A DNA stretch of 7,921 bases from T1SED10-198M sp003554345 [NCBI: Candidatus Sumerlaeota bacterium] (GTDB taxonomy: Bacteria > Sumerlaeota > T1SED10-198M). The stretch is taken from the NCBI GenBank assembly GCA_003554345.1, contig PWGE01000405.1, positions 1 to 7,921 on the forward strand, read 5' to 3'. Positions 6,374 through 7,921 of this stretch are shown piece after piece (positions within the stretch are counted from its first letter, which is position 1; every line of letters starts with the position of its first letter). The notes beneath the pieces are model-generated. The model had not been told where the DNA came from, did no database searches, and worked only from the letters and a program-made list of their open reading frames with translations. A program made the position numbers and the translations under genes.

Positions 6374-7153
6374 TTATTCCTTTTCTTTTACCTCCCTGGA
6401 TTCTATTGTTACATCATTTCCCTTTCTGTTAACGCTCCATAATACCTTTTTGTCGTTGCCATCAGAAGGGGCTCGGGTTGTAAAGTTTAATCTCTCGTTG
6501 TCTTTTGTCCATTGCAGATTATTGAAGTGGGGCATGAAATACTCCTTATCCGGCTGCAGAACATCTGCTATGTCCTCTTCTGAAAGTGTAAACTTTTTTT
6601 CCATTTTTTCTACGTTATCTACAGAAAGATAATCTCCCCGAGCGCGCCCGGTATGAAGGGTGTACGCTATGTGTGTTCCTTTTGGTGACCACATTATGTC
6701 AGATATACTGCCCATATTTTCTGCGGCTACAAGATCTGTTTTTTTCGTGGAAAGGTCCACTATGCCTGTAAAAGTCATGAAAGAAGCGGCAAAGTAGCGA
6801 TGGAGGGAAAAAGCCAGTTGTTCGTTCCCGGGGGAAAGGGCTGCCGACTTTTCAAAAAAAGTAAGTTCTTCAGGGTGAACAGTAAGTATATCTCCAAAAG
6901 AGGGTGGCTCAGGAAAAAGCGTTTCCCATTCTTCTTCTGCCCATTTTTGAAAGTCATCAATGTGATATTTGAAAACAAGTTCTTCGGTTTCATAGACTTT
7001 TATGGATTGGTTGTTTTCCCCGTACTCAATCCTTCTTTCGCTGTTCGCCTCCTGCTGACAGGGAGAATCGCCACACTTCGTGAAAGATGGATATTGCCAG
7101 ACAAACAGGAATAAGAATAGAGTCACGAAAATTGTCAGTTTCTTTTGTATCAT
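6374..7153 (-). CDS. Exported protein of unknown function with TolB/PD40-like repeats
   Basis: I do not recognise this 259-residue protein. It begins MIQKK followed by a hydrophobic stretch (residues 6-20), a typical Sec signal peptide or N-terminal anchor. No lipobox is present: the first cysteine follows FTK. A CGDSPC pair at 27-32 could form a disulfide outside the cell. Three segments resemble beta-propeller blades of the TolB/PD40 type: ALSPGNEQLAFS (105-116), MWSPKGTHIAYT (154-165) and LQWTKDNERLNFTT (213-226). Three blades are too few for a closed propeller, so it may be a fragment-like or dimerising form. Residues 60-100 are acidic and aromatic. AAGGAGTG lies 6 nt upstream of the ATG, supporting this start. 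It is transcribed apart from recJ (294-bp gap). Function is not inferable beyond a probable extracytoplasmic location. Confidence 0.85.
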   Translation of the reverse strand: MIQKKLTIFVTLFLFLFVWQYPSFTKCGDSPCQQEANSERRIEYGENNQSIKVYETEELVFKYHIDDFQKWAEEEWETLFPEPPSFGDILTVHPEELTFFEKSAALSPGNEQLAFSLHRYFAASFMTFTGIVDLSTKKTDLVAAENMGSISDIMWSPKGTHIAYTLHTGRARGDYLSVDNVEKMEKKFTLSEEDIADVLQPDKEYFMPHFNNLQWTKDNERLNFTTRAPSDGNDKKVLWSVNRKGNDVTIESREVKEKE

Positions 7154-7375
7154 GCCTCACTCCTTGTACATGGTTTGTGGGAAAATCCGGTATATGGCTT
7201 GGAATCCTCTTTGTATATTCTAGCAGGAACTGGTGTTATTTAAATTGTGATGCAAAGAGAGGCTATGTTCTCTGTTATAGATTGCAGCAATGAGTAGTTT
7301 TGTACAATTATTTTAAAAGAGGAATAATCAGTTCAGTTTTCCTGACCGGTAACATCAGCTGGAAGAGATAAAACT
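7154..7375. other. Divergent intergenic region, left part
   Basis: This AT-rich stretch lies between the exported-protein gene and the pduL promoter. Apart from the candidate minus-strand promoter it holds two small symmetrical sequences, ATTGC-A-GCAAT (7281-7291) and TTGTACAA (7300-7307), either of which might be a regulator site or chance. I see no RNA gene and no convincing small ORF. Confidence 0.5.
7217..7244 (-). promoter_or_regulatory. Candidate promoter for the exported-protein gene
   Basis: On the minus strand TGCTAGAAT (7225-7217) forms an extended -10 with TAGAAT. TTTAAA (7244-7239) lies 16 bp upstream as a weak -35. The predicted start near 7210 would leave a leader of about 57 nt before the ATG at 7153. 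Assigned by eye only. Confidence 0.35.
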
Positions 7376-7404
7376 TTGACAAATTCAGTTAAATAGAGTA
7401 TATT
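7376..7404 (+). promoter_or_regulatory. Near-consensus SigA-type promoter for pduL
   Basis: A perfect -35 TTGACA (7376-7381) and TATATT (7399-7404, one mismatch to TATAAT) are separated by the optimal 17 bp. Transcription would start near 7411, leaving a leader of about 95 nt before pduL. The strength of the match suggests a well-expressed gene or one needing repression. Confidence 0.75.
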
Positions 7405-7414
7405 ATAGAGTATA
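7393..7414 (+). repeat. Direct repeat ATAGAGTATA x2 across the pduL -10 region
   Basis: ATAGAGTATA occurs at 7393-7402 and again at 7405-7414, a 12-bp period, with the first copy overlapping the -10 element and the second covering the likely transcription start. This could be a tandem regulator site, or a chance AT-rich duplication that offers a second -10-like sequence. Confidence 0.5.
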
Positions 7415-7439
7415 CCAATTAAAAAATATTGAAAAGAGC

Positions 7440-7477
7440 GTGTATTTGTTATTCATAGAGAATAAGTTGTTATACAC
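7440..7477 (+). other. Imperfect hairpin in the pduL leader
   Basis: GTGTAT (7440-7445) can pair with ATACAC (7472-7477), and TTATTC (7449-7454) with GAATAA (7460-7465) around the 5-nt loop ATAGA, with an asymmetric internal loop between. No T-run follows, so it is not an intrinsic terminator. It ends just before the ribosome binding site and might tune translation. It matches no riboswitch class I know. Confidence 0.35.
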
Positions 7478-7484
7478 AGAATAA

Positions 7485-7495
7485 GAAAGAAGGTG
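7485..7495 (+). promoter_or_regulatory. Ribosome binding site of pduL
   Basis: GAAAGAAGGTG matches the anti-Shine-Dalgarno with one mismatch and ends 10 nt before the ATG at 7506. A TAA in the same frame at 7482-7484 and the lack of another start between them fix the initiation codon. Confidence 0.75.
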
Positions 7496-7505
7496 CAAAA
7501 ATACA

Positions 7506-7921
7506 ATGGATTCTTCCAGAATAACCGGTGAAGTACTGGTAAGGATAGAGCGCTCCAGAACACCAATCGTCTGTAATATTTCCAACAGGCATATCCATCT
7601 GACTGAAGAACACATAGAAAAACTGTTTGGACCGGGATATATGCTTCGAAAGAAAAGAGAACTGGTACAACCCGGTGAGTACGCTGCTGAAGAAACGGTA
7701 AAGGTCACAGGCCCCAGAGGGGACTTTTCAAAAGTGCGTGTGCTTGGTCCACCCCGACGCTTTTCTCAGGTGGAAATCTCTCGTACAGATACATTTTATA
7801 CGGGCATTCGAACGGAAGTAAGAATGTCTGGAGATATTGAGGGTACCCCCGGAGCCTGGATTGTGGGTCCCTATGGTTCGGTAGAGCTCTCCCGGGGCGT
7901 GATTGTAGCCCAGCGTCATAA
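7506..7921 (+). CDS. pduL: Phosphate propanoyltransferase/phosphotransacylase PduL, N-terminal part, cut by window edge
   Basis: PduL interconverts acyl-CoA and acyl-phosphate (propionyl- or acetyl-), linking CoA thioesters to ATP formation through acetate or propionate kinase. It is unrelated to the Pta family. The 138 visible residues carry SNRHIHLT, with zinc-ligand histidines His29 and His31, then QPGEYAAEETV (55-65), VRVLGPPRRFSQVEISRTD (77-95), GTPG (113-116) and GVIVAQRH (131-138). The last is the start of the second HIH zinc motif, which is cut off at the edge. About 70 C-terminal residues are missing. Some 20 residues precede the first conserved strand. In microcompartment PduL this region is an encapsulation helix, but here its pattern (ITGEVLVRIERSR) is not clearly amphipathic. 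The gene is divergent from the exported-protein gene and has its own strong promoter. Whether it serves a microcompartment or general acetate metabolism cannot be seen. Confidence 0.95.
   Translation, partial: MDSSRITGEVLVRIERSRTPIVCNISNRHIHLTEEHIEKLFGPGYMLRKKRELVQPGEYAAEETVKVTGPRGDFSKVRVLGPPRRFSQVEISRTDTFYTGIRTEVRMSGDIEGTPGAWIVGPYGSVELSRGVIVAQRH

Noticed and set aside
6233-7191. An 11-bp direct repeat GAAAATCCGGT on both sides of the exported-protein gene (6233-6243 and 7181-7191)
   Set aside because: It might suggest an insertion footprint, but an 11-mer shared by chance within about 1 kb is not rare, and there is no transposase, terminal inverted repeat or composition shift.
6775-7293. 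Open frames of 68-104 codons opposite or across the exported-protein gene
   Set aside because: The minus-strand gene has a signal peptide, a strong RBS and repeats, and the alternatives have none. The frame at 7087-7293 runs across the RBS and promoter of that gene.
7470-7478. TTATACACA, a match to the DnaA box consensus
   Set aside because: It is a single copy inside the pduL leader with no cluster and no dnaA/dnaN neighbourhood, so it does not indicate an origin. A single chance match is expected in AT-rich DNA.
7403-7919. Minus-strand open frames of 63-101 codons over pduL
   Set aside because: They are antisense to a clear PduL coding sequence that runs off the window edge.

Overview
The window looks like a chromosomal housekeeping segment from a low-to-moderate GC Gram-positive bacterium, most likely Bacillota of the Clostridia type. 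This inference rests on strong AGGAG-type ribosome binding sites, a YmdB-family phosphodiesterase, type II IspA, a PduL-type phosphotransacylase and AT-rich intergenic DNA. I cannot assign a genus.

Positions 1-6079, minus strand, form one compact transcription unit. In transcription order it holds recJ, a MutT-like Nudix hydrolase, a GT4 glycosyltransferase, a ymdB-like metallophosphoesterase, xseA, xseB and ispA (cut by the left edge). Every one of the six junctions overlaps, by either 4 or 8 nt, so the genes are probably co-transcribed and translationally coupled. RecJ and exonuclease VII (XseA+XseB) are the single-strand DNA exonucleases that share work in repair, and the Nudix enzyme is probably a nucleotide-pool sanitiser. 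The glycosyltransferase, YmdB and the isoprenoid enzyme have no obvious link to that theme.

Positions 6080-6373 are a gene-free gap. It carries a candidate extended -10 promoter for the recJ unit, with a perfect 12-bp palindrome at the expected transcription start, plus a weak terminator-like hairpin for the gene upstream. Positions 6374-7153, minus strand, encode an exported protein of unknown function with TolB/PD40-like beta-propeller repeats and its own strong RBS.

Positions 7154-7505 are a divergent intergenic region. It contains a weak candidate promoter for the exported protein and a near-consensus SigA promoter for a plus-strand gene, whose leader carries a 12-bp-period direct repeat and an imperfect hairpin. 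From 7506 to the right edge is the first part of pduL (phosphate acyltransferase), which is truncated by the window.

I found no RNA genes, CRISPR arrays, insertion sequences or prophage genes. I did not find a clearly novel biological system. The most notable points are the fully overlapping repair-centred gene string, its palindromic control site, and the unassigned exported protein.
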